Source: Cryptomeria japonica
Lineage: Eukaryota; Streptophyta; Pinopsida; Cupressales; Cupressaceae
NCBI RefSeq assembly: GCF_030272615.1
Contig: NC_081406.1
Coordinates: forward strand, 478,728,900 to 478,792,899
Length of the DNA: 64,000 bases
Reading direction: 5' to 3'
In this document: piece by piece, positions 34,555 through 46,130 of the stretch
Layout of the letters: every line of letters begins with the position of its first letter
How positions within the stretch are numbered: the first letter of the stretch is position 1
Position numbers and translations under genes: made by a program
The notes under the pieces: model-generated
Database searches by the model: none
Told to the model about the DNA's origin: nothing
Seen by the model: the letters and a program-made list of their open reading frames with translations, nothing else

Positions 34555-34690
34555 CAGAGGCGATTGCGTAATACTATCTAAGCGATTGCGTGATACTTAC
34601 AGACCAAATGCGTAAATTTGACAGACCGAATGCATGATGGTATCTAGTTGATTGCATAGGACTAATAGCTCGATTGCATGACAAAATGCA
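34555..34690. repeat. Repeated word YGAWTGCRTGA, cluster 1
   Basis: The word CGATTGCGTGA and its variants (CCGAATGCATGA, TTGATTGCATAG) recur about six times at 20-27 bp spacing. A second cluster lies at 35100-35240. Confidence 0.7.
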
Positions 34691-34723
34691 GACAACAAAA
34701 AAAAAGTTAGAAAAATACAAGAA

Positions 34724-34985
34724 AACTAAACCCGATCAGGAACCTGCGAAACCAATTGTGAAGCCCTAGCCAACTCCCTCATCATCCATTCAATATTGAT
34801 TAGATCATATTTAACCATATAAGAAAGAATTAGGCTATTATATCTGTCTAAGGCTAGTTGTTCCTTCGAATCCTATATCAATTTTTCTGCTTGGAGAACT
34901 TTTTGATATTGTTTGGCTTCTCTCCCTTGTTGTTTCGTCCTTCTTGCACCTGAAATCTTGAACTGAAATTTTCTTGCCACAAAAA
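34724..34985 (-). pseudogene. N3 leader-proximal open frame, broken
   Basis: One minus-strand frame reads about 80 codons through a single stop and contains QGREAKQYQKVLQAEKLI and SYMVKYDLINIEWMMRELAR, ending at 34724. The helical, charged look suits the N-terminus of a gag-like protein. It lies between the two clusters of repeated words, and no clear ATG is seen. Not recognised beyond that. Confidence 0.35.
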
Positions 34986-35099
34986 GTTTTAATCAAATTA
35001 TGAAATAAAAAGCAATTTGATCCTAGATTAACCAATTTTAAGACAAAATTAAACAAAACAGATAACAGACAGAAGAAAAAATTAAACAACAAAGTTTCC

Positions 35100-35240
35100 T
35101 GCGAATGCGTGATCCCAAAAGGGTGATTGCATGATCTAGACAGGGCGATTGTGTGACCCTGTCTGAACGAATGCATGACCCCAAAGGGTTGAATGCATGA
35201 TCCTATCTATGTGATTGCGTGACAATGTAAGCTCGAATGC
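35100..35240. repeat. Repeated word YGAWTGCRTGA, cluster 2
   Basis: Seven copies (such as GCGAATGCGTGATC, ACGAATGCATGACC and TGTGATTGCGTGAC) at about 20-bp spacing. They lie within 270 bp of the 5' LTR, in the leader of N3 on its sense strand. Confidence 0.75.
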
Positions 35241-35349
35241 ATGACATAAATTCTTTTCTCGAAATTCATGCAACCTGCAAAAAAATGAATAATCTGTACA
35301 ATCTGCAAAAAATCACACAAAACACAGAAAAAGGTTAAATTGTTGTTAG

Positions 35350-35371
35350 TTCACGTTGGGTTCACCAAAAA
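35350..35371 (-). other. Probable primer-binding site of N3
   Basis: On the minus strand TTTTTGGTGAACCCAACGTG follows the LTR end. The TGG start right after a CA-ending LTR suits a PBS. I cannot name the tRNA. Confidence 0.45.
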
Positions 35372-36612
35372 TGTGGGATGCAAAATTCATCTTCTATTAG
35401 AAAAGTAATCAATTAGAAACAAGGGAAATCATGAATCCCTATGCTAATCAGAATTTAACAAACAATACAATGGAATAACGCAATTAAGAAATAAGAATTA
35501 TAAATCAAATCAATAAAAACTCCCTATTTCGTGGTTGCGTAGAACTTTCATTGCTCTTCTCCTCTTCGTGGTATGATAGCTCTCAGATATTGTGGTGGTA
35601 ACATGTAAGTGACACAAAGATTCAAAGTTTGTGATTGATGAAAATGGAGATTGGATGCTCGATTTATAGAAAATTGGAGAGGATTGATTGAAAGGTGGAA
35701 CAAATTGATCAAGAGGTGTGAACTCAGGTGAGCTCAAATGAAAATTGATAGTTGAACTGCTGATTGTAGGAGTGAAACTCAATAGATTGAATAGATTAAT
35801 TGAGTCAACTGATTGATGAAAGAGTTGATTGAGGGAAGAAAAAGAATAATTGGTGGAAAGAAAGAAGATGACACAGAGAGCTTAATTTAGAAAAAGCTAA
35901 CTGAAAGATGGAAATAGAAGTTGAAAAGATAAATGATTTAATTAATTAATTTAGCATGCGCTTGCATTTAGATTTAGATTATTAATTTAATCTTTGCATG
36001 AGATATTATTCAAATAATTGAATTTATTAATTCAATTTAGAATTTGAATATCTTTAGAACTTGACTTTGATTTTCAATTTGGCTTTTGAAATCATGCACA
36101 TGTAATTGAATTTGGAAGAGATTAGAAGAATATGAAATTAAATGAAATTAGAATTTGGGGATTTGGAAATGGAAGAATTAATTAGCTAATTAAATAATTT
36201 AAAGAAACTATTTAATTATTTAGAAATGGAATTTAATTAAATAATAAAGATTATTTAACTTAAAGGATTAAATCATAATTAATTAAATAACAATTATTTA
36301 ATTAATATTTAGAAGAGGGTTGAATGATTAGATGATTAGAGATAGAAATTGAATAATTAGTAACTTATTTAAATAATAAAGATTATTTAAATTGGGGAAT
36401 TAATCATAATTAATTAAATAATTATTATTTAATTAATATTAGAAAATGATTAAAATGATTAAAGAATAGGAAAATAGAATAATTAATAAGATGATGAGGA
36501 AATATGAAATTAGAAGAAATAGATTAATTAAATTAATTAAATAATAAAGGTTATTTAAACAATTAGAGGAATAATTAGTACATGATCAATGAGACATTTT
36601 TAGGTGTCTACA
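35372..36612 (-). repeat. N3 5' LTR (in minus sense, 1241 bp)
   Basis: Aligns with 27470-28706 end to end with scattered changes. The outer end on the minus strand is TGTAGACACC next to the duplicated GTTTG. Confidence 0.92.
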
Positions 36613-36617
36613 GTTTG

Positions 36618-36737
36618 CACTTATCTTAACTAGTTTATTAGTGAATCTGTTGTACCGGTTATCTGCTAAACTATTTAAAAGATTGATTACAATATTTTTT
36701 GTATACTAAATCACCCCCCTCCTCTTAGTATTCATCG
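36618..36737 (+). repeat. T2 3' LTR, part 2
   Basis: It continues the T2 LTR from the N3 insertion point and matches 21107-21226. It includes the C-tract near 36713 and the end TATTCATC, with the final A changed to G. Confidence 0.88.
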
Positions 36738-36924
36738 GACTAGTACCTTCATGCTTATCCATCTTTTCACATCTCATGATATGATTGACCTCATTTATTG
36801 ACACCTTGGAAAGGTAGCCTTCAACCTCTTTTTGCTTATTACCCATGGTATCTTGCATAATATCTTCTTGTTTAACAAATTCTTCATAATGAATTGACCA
36901 AATATGAGAGTTTCTAGTTATTGC
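36738..36924 (-). pseudogene. Ancient gypsy element fragment between T2 and G
   Basis: On the minus strand the sequence reads openly (HIWSIHYEEFVKQEDIMQD, then SINEVNHIMRCEKMDKHEG). It continues the minus-strand reading at 45917-46130 once G is removed. It looks like the segment after gag in plant gypsy polyproteins, but it is too short to classify firmly. Confidence 0.45.
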
Positions 36925-38293
36925 TATTGGATATTCTTATTAGTATGCTGCAAATATGTGTTTGTGAGATGTCTTTGAGTATTTGATAGATGTGTTCTCA
37001 TTGATGTCAACATCTTTTCTCTATCTATGCAGTGAAGTTCAGTTAGTTGGTTTATGATGTATATTGATGATCAGTATTTGTAGATTAAAGAGTTTGTAGA
37101 GTGATTGCTCTAGTTGGTTTTGTGCAAGTGTCAAAGCTCCACATGAAGATTTGAGTGAGTTATGAGTATCTATGTTGTAGCCTATTTTTCTATTGTTCAA
37201 TATTGCTAGTGTTCAGTATTTTGATTTGCATTACTCTGCATTGTAATATCTTGGTTTGCGGATTTGGAAATATGTTTGGGACATTGGTGTGTGTCCTCAA
37301 TTCAAGTGGTTTGTGGTTTGGAGATTCGCAAGTGATTTTCCTAGGATGAAAATCAGTTCAATTTTTGTTCTTGAAGTTCAATATGAGGATAAAGATGATT
37401 CTAGTAATTTGAGTAGGTGCAGATGTTGTTGTGGTAATTCATGATACTTGTGAATGTTTCTAGATCATGTGTTATTCATGTTGATGGTCCACATTGATTG
37501 ATGAATATTTTATTGATGATTTTATTTGACCCAGTGGTGTTCTTCATTTTCTTGGCCGACATGATGCTTGTAGCGTGCTAAAGATACTTGATACATAATT
37601 ATTGGAGGTGTTTCATATTCAAGCTGGTGATTTAGGTCCATGCTATGTCTTAGCCAATATTGTTTTGGTCCACATGTGATATTGTAGTGTGTATGGTTAT
37701 ATTTTTGTAATTAGGTGATATGTGTTTGAGCTGACCTTGATGATATTGATCGAAGGTTGATGTCATGTATAAATAAATATAATAATCATTGTGAGAGGTG
37801 TGTGGTTTGTGAATAATGTATTAATCATTTGGAACTAGAGTAGAAGTATGAAGAAGTATGAGAGATGTTATGTGCTTAACCAGAACTCTAACCGGGAATT
37901 AAAAGATGCTATTTTCTCAATTCATGATCTTTCAGATGTAATTTGAATCTGTTTGTAAGGCAATGATCCTTCCTAGGGTTGTTGCCCTTTCTTTTTTTTG
38001 AGCAGTGAGCTCTAGGCAGTGTGCCTGAATGCATGTGTATTCCCCATTGTAATATTTCATATACTTCTAACAAGGTATCATCATATTGTGGGTAGGTTTC
38101 CACCATGGTTTTTTCCTTGACCAAGTTTTCCACGTCAAAAATCTTGGTTTAATGTGTGTTCATGTTGTGTTGTTGATTTATGCTTTCACTATTAATTATC
38201 ATATCTGTGATTGAAGTAAGTTGCTATAAAATTTGGTGACAATTAATTCACCCCCCCTCTCATTTGTCTATTAGTTATCAAGTCATTTCATCA
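36925..38293 (+). repeat. G 5' LTR (1369 bp)
   Basis: Pairs with 44581-45916. It has TATAAATAAATA at about 37768 as a possible TATA box, the leader module near 38098-38150 and a C-tract near 38250, and ends at the PBS. Confidence 0.9.
37768..37779 (+). promoter_or_regulatory. TATA-like box in G 5' LTR
   Basis: TATAAATAAATA in the middle of the LTR, partly kept in the other copy (GAATAAATG at about 45434). Confidence 0.4.
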
Positions 38294-38295
38294 AT

Positions 38296-38307
38296 TGGTA
38301 TCAGAGC
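38296..38307 (+). other. Primer-binding site of G
   Basis: TGGTATCAGAGC two bases after the LTR end. Confidence 0.9.
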
Positions 38308-38715
38308 AGGTTCCTCTAAGGAAGCTTAACCACTTGAGGTGATCTGGGATGGTGACTTAAAAGGAGAGTTTGAGATCTGAGAGAATGAATTATTCTCTCT
38401 AGAAGAACCAAATGGAATGTCACTTGAGATGAATTGGCGAAGATTACTGTAAAGTTACTAAAGACAAATATATTGTTCCTAAAATGGTCCTTCAACTCTA
38501 TATGAGATTAAGGAAGTAGAACATAATATCAGGGATAAGGAAGCATTATTGAGTGCTCTGATTGATTGAGAAATGAAAAATGTGATAGAATTGTAGACTT
38601 CTCATGAGATTTGGAAGAAGTTAGAAACCCTATATGAAGGAGACAGATATGTGAAGATTGCTAAACTACAAAGCCTAAAAGGAAAGCATCAAATGTTGAA
38701 GATGGACGGGGATAA
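38308..38715 (+). pseudogene. G gag remnant
   Basis: Short open pieces broken by many stops. A stretch around 38590-38720 resembles the copia gag segment with MRFGRS and KESIKC words. The sequence ends where E-family RT coding begins at about 38716. Confidence 0.4.
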
Positions 38716-40194
38716 GAAGAATTAGGACAAATTGAGAAAAATAATACTTGGATATTAGTTCCCCGACCTGAAAATAAAAATGTAATTGGAACCAAATGGG
38801 TATTTAGAAACAAACTCAATGAAGATGGTAAGGTTGTCAGGAATAAAGCAAGACTAGTGTGTAAGGGATATTCTCAGAAAGAAGGAGTTGATTACAATGA
38901 AACCTTTGCATCGGTAGCCAGAATTGAGGCAGTTAGATTATTCTTGGCCTTTGCAGCTCACAAGGATTACAAAGTTTATCAAATGGATATTAAATGTGCA
39001 TTTTTGAATGGAGATCTTGAAGAGGAAGTCTATATTGAACAACCTGATGGATTTTCTTTGACAATTAACAATGATATGGTTTGCAGATTAAGAAAATCTC
39101 TGTATGGACTAAAACAAGCTCCAAGAGCCTGGTATGCTAGACTGGATAAGTATCTTTTAAAAATTGGTTTTACTAAAGGAAATGCAGATAGCAATTTATA
39201 TTACAAAGTAACTAATGATAACATTTTGATTATGGAAGTATTTGTTGATGATATAATCTTTGGAGGAGAAGATGGATTATGCAAAGAATTTTCTCTTAAA
39301 ATGCAGCACGAATTTGAAATGTCTATGATTGGAGAAATAAAATTCTTTTTAGGATTGCAGATTTTACAGACTGATAAAGGCATATTTCTGAGTCAATCTA
39401 GGTACTTGAAAGAACTACTCAAGAAATTTGGGATGGAGAACTCTAAACCGGTAGGCACACCTATGACTACAAATGACAAATTATCTCAAAGGGATGAATC
39501 TACACCTATTAATCCAACTAGATACAAATCTATGATAGGAGGTTTACTATATTTGACACAAACCATACCTGATATTATGAATGCAGTATGTATAATTTCT
39601 ATATTTCAGAGTAATCCCAAGGAAAATCATGAATCAGCGGTAAAAAGGATTTTTCGGTACTTACAAGGCACAACAAATCTTGGATTATGGTATCCTAAAG
39701 ATGAAAATTTTGATCTATATGCATACATAGATGCAAATTGGGTAGGAGATGTGGATGATAGAAAGAGCACCACTGGAGGAGCATTCTTTCTTGGAAAGAG
39801 ATTAGTTTCTTGGTTAAGTAAGAAATAGAGCTGTACATCTTTATCAACAGCAGAATCAGAATATGTTGCAGCAGCAACAAACTGTACATAGGTACTTTGG
39901 CTTAAGCAAATGTTGAAAGACATAAAGGTAAAATGCAAGGAACCTATTACTATATATTGTGATAACACTGCAGCAATTGATATATCAAAGAATCCAGTAT
40001 TACATTCTAAAACAAAACATGTTTCTATCAAGCTAAATTTTCTAAGGGAAAAAGTTGAAGAAAAGGAAATAAAACTGGTTTATGTGAATACTAAAGAACA
40101 ACTTGCAGATATTTTTACAAAACCTTTGCCTAAGGAAAATTTTGAGTATCTCAGAGATCAGCTCGGAGTCTTACCTCCACTGGTAGAGACTTAG
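38716..40194 (+). pseudogene. H reverse transcriptase and RNase H
   Basis: The frame opens at 38857 for 323 codons: motif [38 protein letters not shown], the catalytic FVDD (near 39240) and [15 protein letters not shown]. RNase H follows with the [17 protein letters not shown] and LVSWLSKK motifs. After stops near 39828 and 39890 come CDNTAAIDISKNP and NTKEQLADIFTKPLP, ending at 40194. It is the least damaged RT in the window, and its active-site Asp residues are present. Without gag, integrase and a 5' LTR it cannot be mobile. Confidence 0.9.
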
Positions 40195-40560
40195 ATAGTT
40201 GATGGTTGTCATCAACCAGCAAAATTAAATGGACAAATCTTTTATTCTAGTATTTGATGAGGAAGCTACTTCTTAGGGGGAGTAGTTGGCATATTGAATT
40301 GGTTGGTATTTTGTACGAACTTGACCTTTTGTGACTTTGGCATTTGATGTTAAAGGGGGAGAGATGTATGGAAAAACATTAAGGAAAAATATATGGAAAA
40401 ATACATTATCTTTTTGAGGAGAGATTGGTATTGTAAATAAATCTTTGTATAACCACATATTACTCCCAGGGGGAGAATTGGTTTTTGTACTTGGCATTTC
40501 TATTTTGGCACTTTGATGGTTTTTCCATCTTGTGTTGCCATCAATGCCAAAGGGGGAGAT
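40195..40560 (+). other. H 3' untranslated region and polypurine tract
   Basis: Non-coding. It has AGGGGGAGTAG near 40275 and GGGGGAGAG near 40355, and the tract AAAGGGGGAGAT at 40549-40560. Confidence 0.8.
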
Positions 40561-41618
40561 TGTTGGTATTTTGGTATGGTTTTGTCATTGATGTCAACAC
40601 CTGCTAAATACACCTACTTTGGAGATCCAGCAACATTCACCGGCAATCAGAAAATTGTTCAAACAATCACCGGTATATGGTTAACCGGAAGGATATAATG
40701 TTCACCGATACCTGCAATGACATGGAAGACACTTGGTAATGTCAAAGACATCATGTGGACATTTTTATTTGAAGTAATATCATTGGTATATTCTTATTTG
40801 CATATTTGCTTTTACCGGCAAATAGGTCCAGGTTATCTAGGGTTACACCGGCAGGTTTATCTTTTCCAGATCAGCATGGCATGTTATGGAGATGATTTAT
40901 TATTGTTATAAAAGAATTAAGCCAACATGTTCAATCGGTTATTGCATCGGATATTGTATTATTTGTAAAATGTTTTATTGTAATATCTTGTAGAGCTGAC
41001 CTACTAAAATTGGTCTTAGGGTATGCTATAAATGTAAGATCTTATTTGTAAGATCAAGTGTGGAAGGCGAAAAAGATTAAAGGAAGTGTATATACGAGAT
41101 CAAGAAGAGATATACATGAAGACATCATTTGAAGGTGAAGCTAGGTTTTTGTAGAAGCATATCAGCATTACACCGGTACTGAATCTAGCATATGAAGATG
41201 CTATTTTGTGCAATACATTCTCATTGGATTTAACCATCCAACTGTAGTCAGTGTGACTCCCATTTGTGTTTGAGAAGTGAGCTCTAGGCTGTTGGCCTTT
41301 CTACATGTGCGGACCCCTCTTTGTACACTTACTATCTGCAGTAGTATCATCTAATTGTGGGTAAGGTTTCCCACCATGGTTTTTCCCCTTACAGGGTTTC
41401 CACGTACAAATATTTGTGTCATGTGTTATGGTTGACTTTGTGCTTATGTTTCATGCATTAATTCTTACCAGTACAACATTTCTTGTTAACACTATTTACT
41501 GGCACATTAAATTGTCTTACCGGTATTAAGCATTAAGTTGGTTAATAAGATTTTGGTTTGAATTTATTTGACAACTGCTTCAGCCCCCCCCCCCTCTCAG
41601 TTGTCCCCGGGACCTACA
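40561..41618 (+). repeat. H 3' LTR (1058 bp)
   Basis: Starts TGTTGGTATTTTGG and ends GGGACCTACA. It has TATAAAAG at 40907-40914, the leader module near 41370-41420 (CCACCATGGTTTTTCCCC) and a C-tract near 41583. It is the best reference for the split E LTRs. Confidence 0.92.
40907..40914 (+). promoter_or_regulatory. TATA box in H LTR
   Basis: TATAAAAG about 350 bp into the LTR, a suitable U3 position. Confidence 0.5.
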
Positions 41619-42754
41619 GATAGCATAATTAAGATAAGTTCTACTCAGGCGGTAAGGGATCTTCCTAAATTGATGAAGCCTACTAACTCTATATGCAAAG
41701 AATATCAATTGGGGAAGGAAACCAAAGTTTATTTCAAAAGTAAAAACAATTTTTCCAATGGATTATTGGATCTTGTGTCTACTAATTTGTGTGGTCCCTC
41801 TAGAGTCAGAAGTTTGCAAGGAGATAGATATTTCATATTGCTAATTGATGATTATTCAAGGATGATGTGGGTTACCTTTTTGAGAGAGAAGTCTAAAGCT
41901 TTAGAGAAGTTCAATATTTTCAAAGCTATGGTTGATACTGAGACAGGATTGAAGTTGAAGTGTTTGAGATCTGATAAAGGTGGAGAATTCACTTCTGGTG
42001 AGTTTAATGCATTTTGTGAAGATCATGGAATAAGAAGACAATTGTTTTCTCCAAGAACCCCTCAGCAAAATGGAGTAGTGAAAAGAAAGAACATAACAAT
42101 TTGAGAAGCTGCTAGAACAATTATGATTGAAGGAAATGTTATGCACGTCCATTGGAGAGAAGTTGTGAGTACTATTGTTTACACTCTTAACTAGGTGCAT
42201 ATCAAAGGTGATACCGGTAAGACTCCTTATGAATTATGGTTTGATCATGCTCCTACTATTTTTGGAAGAAAATGCTACATCAGAAGAGATGAAGATTTGG
42301 GGAAGTTTGATGCTAGATGTGATGAAGGAATATTTCTTGGTTATTATAATACTAGAAATGCCTACCGGTGCTATAATAAGAGATTGAGAAAGATAGTTGA
42401 GAGTGATAATGTCAAAGTTGATGAAGGAATAAAGAGATAGTCCAAATCTTTAGATATGATTCAAATGATCAGAATGATAGTTCTGATCATAAAGGTAAGC
42501 AAGTTCAAATCCTAAATGAAGGTCAAATTGTTTCAATGAATTCAGTGAATAAAGGAGAAGGAAATAGTGCAAGTGCAGAAGAAATAACACAAGAGTCTAA
42601 AAATCAAGAAAACCCTAAGAATCCCAGGTATGTAAGATTAAATCATTCAGAATATTAGATTATAGGAGATTAAAATAAAGGTGTTCAGAATAAGAGAAGA
42701 ATTGTAGAAGATCAAGTTGAGTATTGTTTAATTTCCAAGATTTAACCTAAGCAT
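41619..42754 (+). pseudogene. G pre-integrase and integrase
   Basis: Right after the H LTR the frame reads IIKISSTQAVRDLPKLMKP and the zinc-motif remnant CKEYQLGK (second Cys lost). Integrase follows with LVSTNLCGP, where the first catalytic Asp is Asn, then LIDDYSRMMWVTF, CLRSDKGGEF and TPQQNGVVKRKN, where the catalytic Glu is Lys. Two of the three DDE residues are therefore gone. Stops occur at 42104 and near 42195. The C-terminal part (KTPYELWF, GRKCYIRRDEDLGKFD) reads on to 42440, and 42440-42754 is a broken linker. Confidence 0.85.
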
Positions 42755-44275
42755 GTGAATGAAGCATGTAAAGATGAACATTGGGTAAAAGTGATGGAAA
42801 AAGAATTGAATCATATTGAAAAGAATAATACATGGATTCTAGTACCCAGACCGAAAGACAAAAAAGTAACTGGAACTAAATGGATTTTTTTTAATAAACT
42901 TAATGAGGAAGGTGAAGTTGTTAGGAATAAAGGAAGACTTGTTTGTAAAGGATATTTACATATGGAAGGAATTGATTTTCAGGAGACTTTTTCTCTGGTG
43001 GCAAGAATTGAAGCTGTAAAATTATTTATTGCTTATGATGCTTATAGGGATTTCAAAGTCTATCAAATGGATGTCAAGTTAGCATTTCTAAATGGTGAGT
43101 TGGAAGAGGAAGTGTACATAGAGAAACCAAATGGATTTCCATTGACTGATTAGAGTAATATAGTATGTCGGATGAAGAAAGCATTGTATGGATTGAAGCA
43201 AGCGCCAAGAGCTTGGTATGCCAGATTAGATAAGTATCAGCTAAAGCTTGGATTCAACAAAGGTACTATTGATAGTAATCTATATTTCAAGATTGATCAT
43301 GATAACATTCTGATTGTTGAAGTTTTTGTTGATAGCATTATTTTTGGAGGAAATGATAGTTTGTGTAAGAAGTTTGCTGATGAAATGCAAAATGAGTTTG
43401 AGATGCCTATGATTGGTGAGATGAAATTCTATTTGGGATTTCAAATCACTTAGTTAGATAAAGGTATCTTCATATCTTAGTAAAAGTATGTGAAGGAATT
43501 GTTGAAGAAGTTTGGATTAGAAGATTCAAAGACAGTTGGTATCCCTATGGTGACTAGATGTAAATTAACTAAGGATAATGATTCCCCTAAAGAAAATCAA
43601 ACCAGATATAGATTTATGATTGGTGGATTGTTATATTTGACTCTGACCAGACCTGATATCATGAATGTTGTTTTTCTTGTTTCTAGATTTCAAGTTGATC
43701 CTAAGGAATCTCATGTTGTTGTTGTTAAAAGAATCTTTAGATATCTGAAAGCAACTATTGATTTTAGTTTATAGTACCCTAAAGATGATGATTTTACTTT
43801 GAGTTCTTTTACTGATGTTGATTGGGCAAGAGGTGTTGATGAACAAAAGAGTACTAGTGGTGGTGCATTTTTCTTGGGTAAGATATTGGTTTCATGGTTG
43901 AGTAAGAAGCATAATTCCATTTCTTTGTCTACTGTAGAGGCATAATATATTGTTGTTGCTAACAATTATACTTAGGTGGTTTAGATGAAGCAGATGTTGA
44001 AAGCTATAGGAATTGTGTATGATGATCCTATTGCTATTTACTGTGATAATTCAAGTGCTATTAACATTTCTAAGAATTCAGTGTTGCATTCAAAGACTTA
44101 GCATATATCTATCACGTTTCATTTTCTGAGAGAGGAGGTAAATGAGAAAGAAATCATATTGGAATATGTATCCACAAAGGAACAGACTACAAATATTTTC
44201 ACAGTCTTTGCTTAAGAGTACTTTAGAGTATCTCAGAGAGAAGTTAGAGGTTATTTCCTCTTCTCATCAGAACTA
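42755..44275 (+). pseudogene. G reverse transcriptase and RNase H
   Basis: RT has [19 protein letters not shown], motif [38 protein letters not shown], and FVDS in place of FVDD, so the second Asp of the active site is lost. RNase H follows with [36 protein letters not shown] and YCDNSSAINISKNS, broken by at least eight stops. G RT is close to E/H RT in sequence but clearly a different family. Confidence 0.85.
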
Positions 44276-44580
44276 AGGTGAATTGGTATGTATTAGTTTG
44301 GTGCATTTCATAGTCATATCTTGTGATCTAGATTGATGAGGTTATTGCTACTCAGGGGGAGTACTTTGATGTTCATATTTATGAGATTATGTATTTGAAA
44401 ATATGTGTATTTGTCATTGATGTCAAAGTGGGAGAGATTCATGTGAAAAACCATATAGTGATTTAAGGGGGAGAGATTATCTATGCAGAGAGACAAAGAG
44501 TTATCAGAGAGAGTTGTTGATTTCTTTGACATTGATTGTTTTTCACATCATATGTTGTGATCAATGCAAAAGGGGGAGAT
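44276..44580 (+). other. G 3' untranslated region and polypurine tract
   Basis: Non-coding. CAGGGGGAGTAC near 44354 and AAGGGGGAGAG near 44464 precede the polypurine tract AAAAGGGGGAGAT (44568-44580). Confidence 0.75.
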
Positions 44581-45916
44581 TATTGGATATTGTTGTTGGT
44601 ATTCTGCAAATATGTGTTTATGAGATGTCTTTGAGTGTTTGAGAGACGTGTTGTAATTGATGTCAACATATTTTCTTTGTCTAGTGCACTGATGCAGTGA
44701 ATTTCAAGTACTTGGTTTATGTTGTATATTGATGATCAATGTTTGTAGATTAAAGGGTTTTTAGAGTGATATCCCTAGTTGATTTTGTGCAAGTGTCAGA
44801 GGTCTGCATGAAGATTTGAGTAAGTTATGAGTATTTTTGTGGTGACCAGTTTTTCTGTTGTTTAGTATTTCTAATGTTTAGTATTTTAATCTACATTGCT
44901 TCGTATTGTAATATCTTGGTTTGCATATTTGTAAATATGTTTGGGAAGTTGGTGTGTGTCCTCAATTCAAGTGGTTTGTGGTTTGGAGCTCTCTAAGTGA
45001 TTTTTCCAGGATGACAGTCAGTTCAGTTGTTGTTCTTGAATTTCAATATGATGATAACAATTATTTTAGTAATTTGAGTCAATGCATATGTTGCTATGGT
45101 AATTCATTTTTCTTGTGGATGTTTCTAAATCATGTGTCATTCATGTTGATGGTCTGCATTGATCGATGAACACATTATTGATGATTTTCTTTGATCCGGT
45201 GGTGTTCTTCATGTCCTTGGCCAGCATGATGCTTGTAGCGTGTTGTGGATACTTGATACATAATTCTTGGAGGTGTTTCATATTCGGGGTTATGATTTAG
45301 GTCCATTCTCTGTCTTAGCTAACATTGTTTTGGTCCACATGTGATATTGTAGTGTGTATGGCTATATTTTTGTAATTAGATGATATGTGTTGAGCTGACC
45401 TTGATGATATTGATCCAAGGTTGATGTCATGCATGAATAAATGTAATAATCATTGTAAGAGGTGTGTATTGTACGAATAATTTATTAATCATTCAAAACC
45501 AAAGCAGAAGTGTGAAGATAGTATTTTATGAGTTCATGATCTTCTAGATGTAATCTAAATATGCTTGTAAGGCAATGAGACTTCCCAGGGTTGTTGCCCT
45601 TTTTTTGTTTTTGAGTAGTGAGCTCTAGGAAGTGTGCCTAAATGCATGTACATTCCCTATTGTAATATATCATATACTTATTACAGGGTATCATCATATT
45701 GTGGGTAGGTCCCCACCATGGTTTTCCCCTTGATCGGGTTTTCCACATCAAAAATCTTGGTGTTATGTGTGTTCATGTTATGTTGTTGATTTATTCTTTC
45801 ATTTGTAATTGTTAGATCTGTGATTGAATTAAGTTTCTCTAAAATTTGGTGACAACTAATTCACCCCCCCCCCCCCCACCTCTTAGTTGTCTACCAGTTA
45901 TCAAGTCATTTCATCA
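44581..45916 (+). repeat. G 3' LTR (1336 bp)
   Basis: Matches the 5' LTR along its length. It holds a long C-run (about 45863-45878) followed by ACCTCTTAG, and ends TTTCATCA. Confidence 0.9.
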
Positions 45917-46130
45917 ATGTCTAGTTCCTTCTCCTAGAAGAGATTAGCAAGATCACTTTGTTAAGATTTAGAGTTTCCCACTACTGCATTTGCTAGTGGT
46001 TCCTCAAGTGCAAGCCTTTTTGGTGGTGAAGGAAGCTTGTTATGATTCCTTGTAGCATAATTAGAAGCATTATTTGGGTAAGTCCTTCTCGGGACATCTT
46101 TGTAAGGAGTGGTGTGGTAGCCCTATTTCT
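45917..46130 (-). pseudogene. Ancient gypsy gag C-terminal fragment
   Basis: On the minus strand it reads YKDVPRRTYPNNASNY and PPKRLALEEPLANAVVGN, then a stop and QSDLANLF. The style suits the end of a plant gypsy Gag. After removal of G it continues into 36924-36738. Upstream it is separated from the gag body at 49541 by 3.3 kb of other DNA. Confidence 0.5.

Larger units (their letters stand above)
27470..36612 (-). mobile_element. N3: pol-less gypsy-like LTR element inserted in the T2 LTR
   Basis: Two similar LTRs (27470-28706 and 35372-36612) are flanked by GTTTG at 27465-27469 and 36613-36617. The minus strand is the sense strand: an AAAGAGGGGCAAA tract lies directly before the TGTAGACAC start of the LTR at 28706, and the LTR ends CATCCCACA on that strand. 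The internal 6.7 kb holds a Q/N-rich open frame, a few small frames and several tandem repeats. No protease, RT, RNase H or integrase is seen. TGTAGACAC starts and tandem repeats are common in Tat-like plant gypsy elements, so I place it there tentatively. It is younger than T2. Confidence 0.88.
20087..36737 (+). mobile_element. T2: second pol-less LTR retrotransposon, host of N3
   Basis: The 5' LTR (20087-21226) lacks its first 24 bp or so. The 3' LTR starts at 26438 and is split by N3 after 27469, resuming at 36618 and ending at 36737. A PBS lies at 21229-21240 and a polypurine tract at 26425-26437. The internal 5.2 kb holds a coiled-coil CCHC gag and a long ORF2, in the same order as T1. 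No protease, integrase, RT or RNase H is seen. The TSD is lost with the 5' end. Its neighbours on both sides are scraps of the ancient LTR-A element. Confidence 0.85.
38716..41618 (+). mobile_element. H: 3' half of an E-family copia element inside G
   Basis: It starts abruptly within RT (the [12 protein letters not shown] region of E) and runs through RNase H, a 3' untranslated region, polypurine tract (40549-40560) and a full LTR (40561-41618), then rejoins G within its pre-integrase region. The 5' LTR, gag, protease and integrase are missing, and so is the matching part of G. A full H insertion followed by one deletion spanning G gag to H RT explains this. Confidence 0.85.
36925..45916 (+). 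mobile_element. G: decayed Ty1/copia element carrying the 3' half of H
   Basis: LTRs lie at 36925-38293 and 44581-45916. Both start TATTGG and end TTTCATCA. The PBS is at 38296-38307 and the polypurine tract at 44568-44580. Gag is almost erased (38308-38715). Integrase resumes at 41619, and RT and RNase H run to about 44270. Between these lies the 3' part of an E-family element (H, 38716-41618). The flanking five bases (ATTGC and ATGTC) do not match cleanly, so the TSD is not proven. More stops than in D suggest greater age. Confidence 0.85.

Noticed and set aside
45863-45878. Long C-run as an assembly error
   Set aside because: Shorter C-runs lie at the same place in all copia-type LTRs here, so it is a family feature that expanded.
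36920-45921. Target-site duplication for G (ATTGC and ATGTC)
   Set aside because: Only three of five bases agree, so it was not claimed.
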